A stretch of 64,000 nt of DNA, from the NCBI GenBank assembly GCA_025345505.1, contig JANVCC010000022.1:28624375-28688374 (forward strand), read 5' to 3'. This document shows positions 63,901-64,000 of the stretch, one piece after another (positions within the stretch are counted from its first letter, which is position 1; each line of letters opens with the position of its first letter). The notes under the pieces were generated by a model that made no database searches, was not told the DNA's origin, and saw only the letters and a program-made list of their open reading frames with translations. The stretch is from Todiramphus chloris collaris. Lineage: Eukaryota > Chordata > Aves > Coraciiformes > Alcedinidae. The position numbers and the translations under genes are program-made.

Positions 63901-64000
63901 TAAGATGCTGTTAGTAAACACTTGGAATCAGAATTTTTTGCCTCTCACACCACAGGAAAGGTGTGTATTTTTGATACTTCTGTCCGCAATACCTAGTAGT
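63901..64000. other. End of window, nothing recognised
   Basis: No gene or repeat is visible in the last 100 bases. Confidence 0.5.

Noticed and set aside
1-64000. CRISPR array, bacterial operon or phage region
   Set aside because: No spaced identical repeats, no long tightly packed ORFs and no ribosome-binding-site pattern; the repeats are those of a bird genome.

Overview
This is a vertebrate, almost certainly avian, nuclear window that is AT-rich and dominated by non-coding DNA. The bird assignment rests on the interspersed repeats: a long CR1 LINE copy (14775-16282) whose 3' end carries the CR1-type 8-base terminal repeats, at least six shorter CR1 fragments, and a solo ERVL-class LTR (38574-39160) of a type I recall as common in neoavian and passerine birds. 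No Alu-like, B1/B2-like or L1-like sequence was seen. I found no bacterial-style operon, CRISPR array, tRNA or rRNA.

I found no convincing host protein-coding gene. Outside the CR1 element the longest open frames are about 100-140 codons. The longest (138 codons, minus strand, 37096-37512) is produced by a T-free low-complexity tract. The window is best read as a gene desert or part of a very large intron. A single small exon cannot be excluded by eye.

Layout: 1-13.3 kb is unique AT-rich sequence with a CAAA-rich tract (6.15-6.24 kb). A MIR/CORE-SINE-like relic lies at 13.36-13.49 kb. The plus-strand CR1 with a broken reverse-transcriptase ORF is at 14.8-16.3 kb. Unique sequence with decayed minus-strand CR1 tails (about 20.3, 22.9 and 32.4 kb) runs to 37 kb. 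A T-free tract and a perfect 26-bp tandem duplication (37.2-37.9 kb) lie just before the minus-strand solo LTR. Next comes a 10-kb stretch with no recognisable repeat, then an ATTA-rich block (49.1-49.3 kb), an old CR1 internal fragment (50.6-51.0 kb), a 21-C homopolymer (52.3 kb), another CR1 tail (53.4 kb), an AAAAC satellite (54.4 kb) and a possible second, unassigned LTR (about 55.2-55.9 kb, minus strand). Further CR1/SINE-type relics (58.2, 58.5, 62.0 kb), an ATT triplet repeat (63.26 kb) and an enhancer-like AT-rich block close the window.

Nothing here forms an interacting gene system. The most useful leads are the two LTR-type units with apparent promoter and poly(A) signals, the 34-bp duplication at the CR1 5' end, and AT-rich blocks that may be conserved regulatory DNA. 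All the latter need alignment to other bird genomes to judge.
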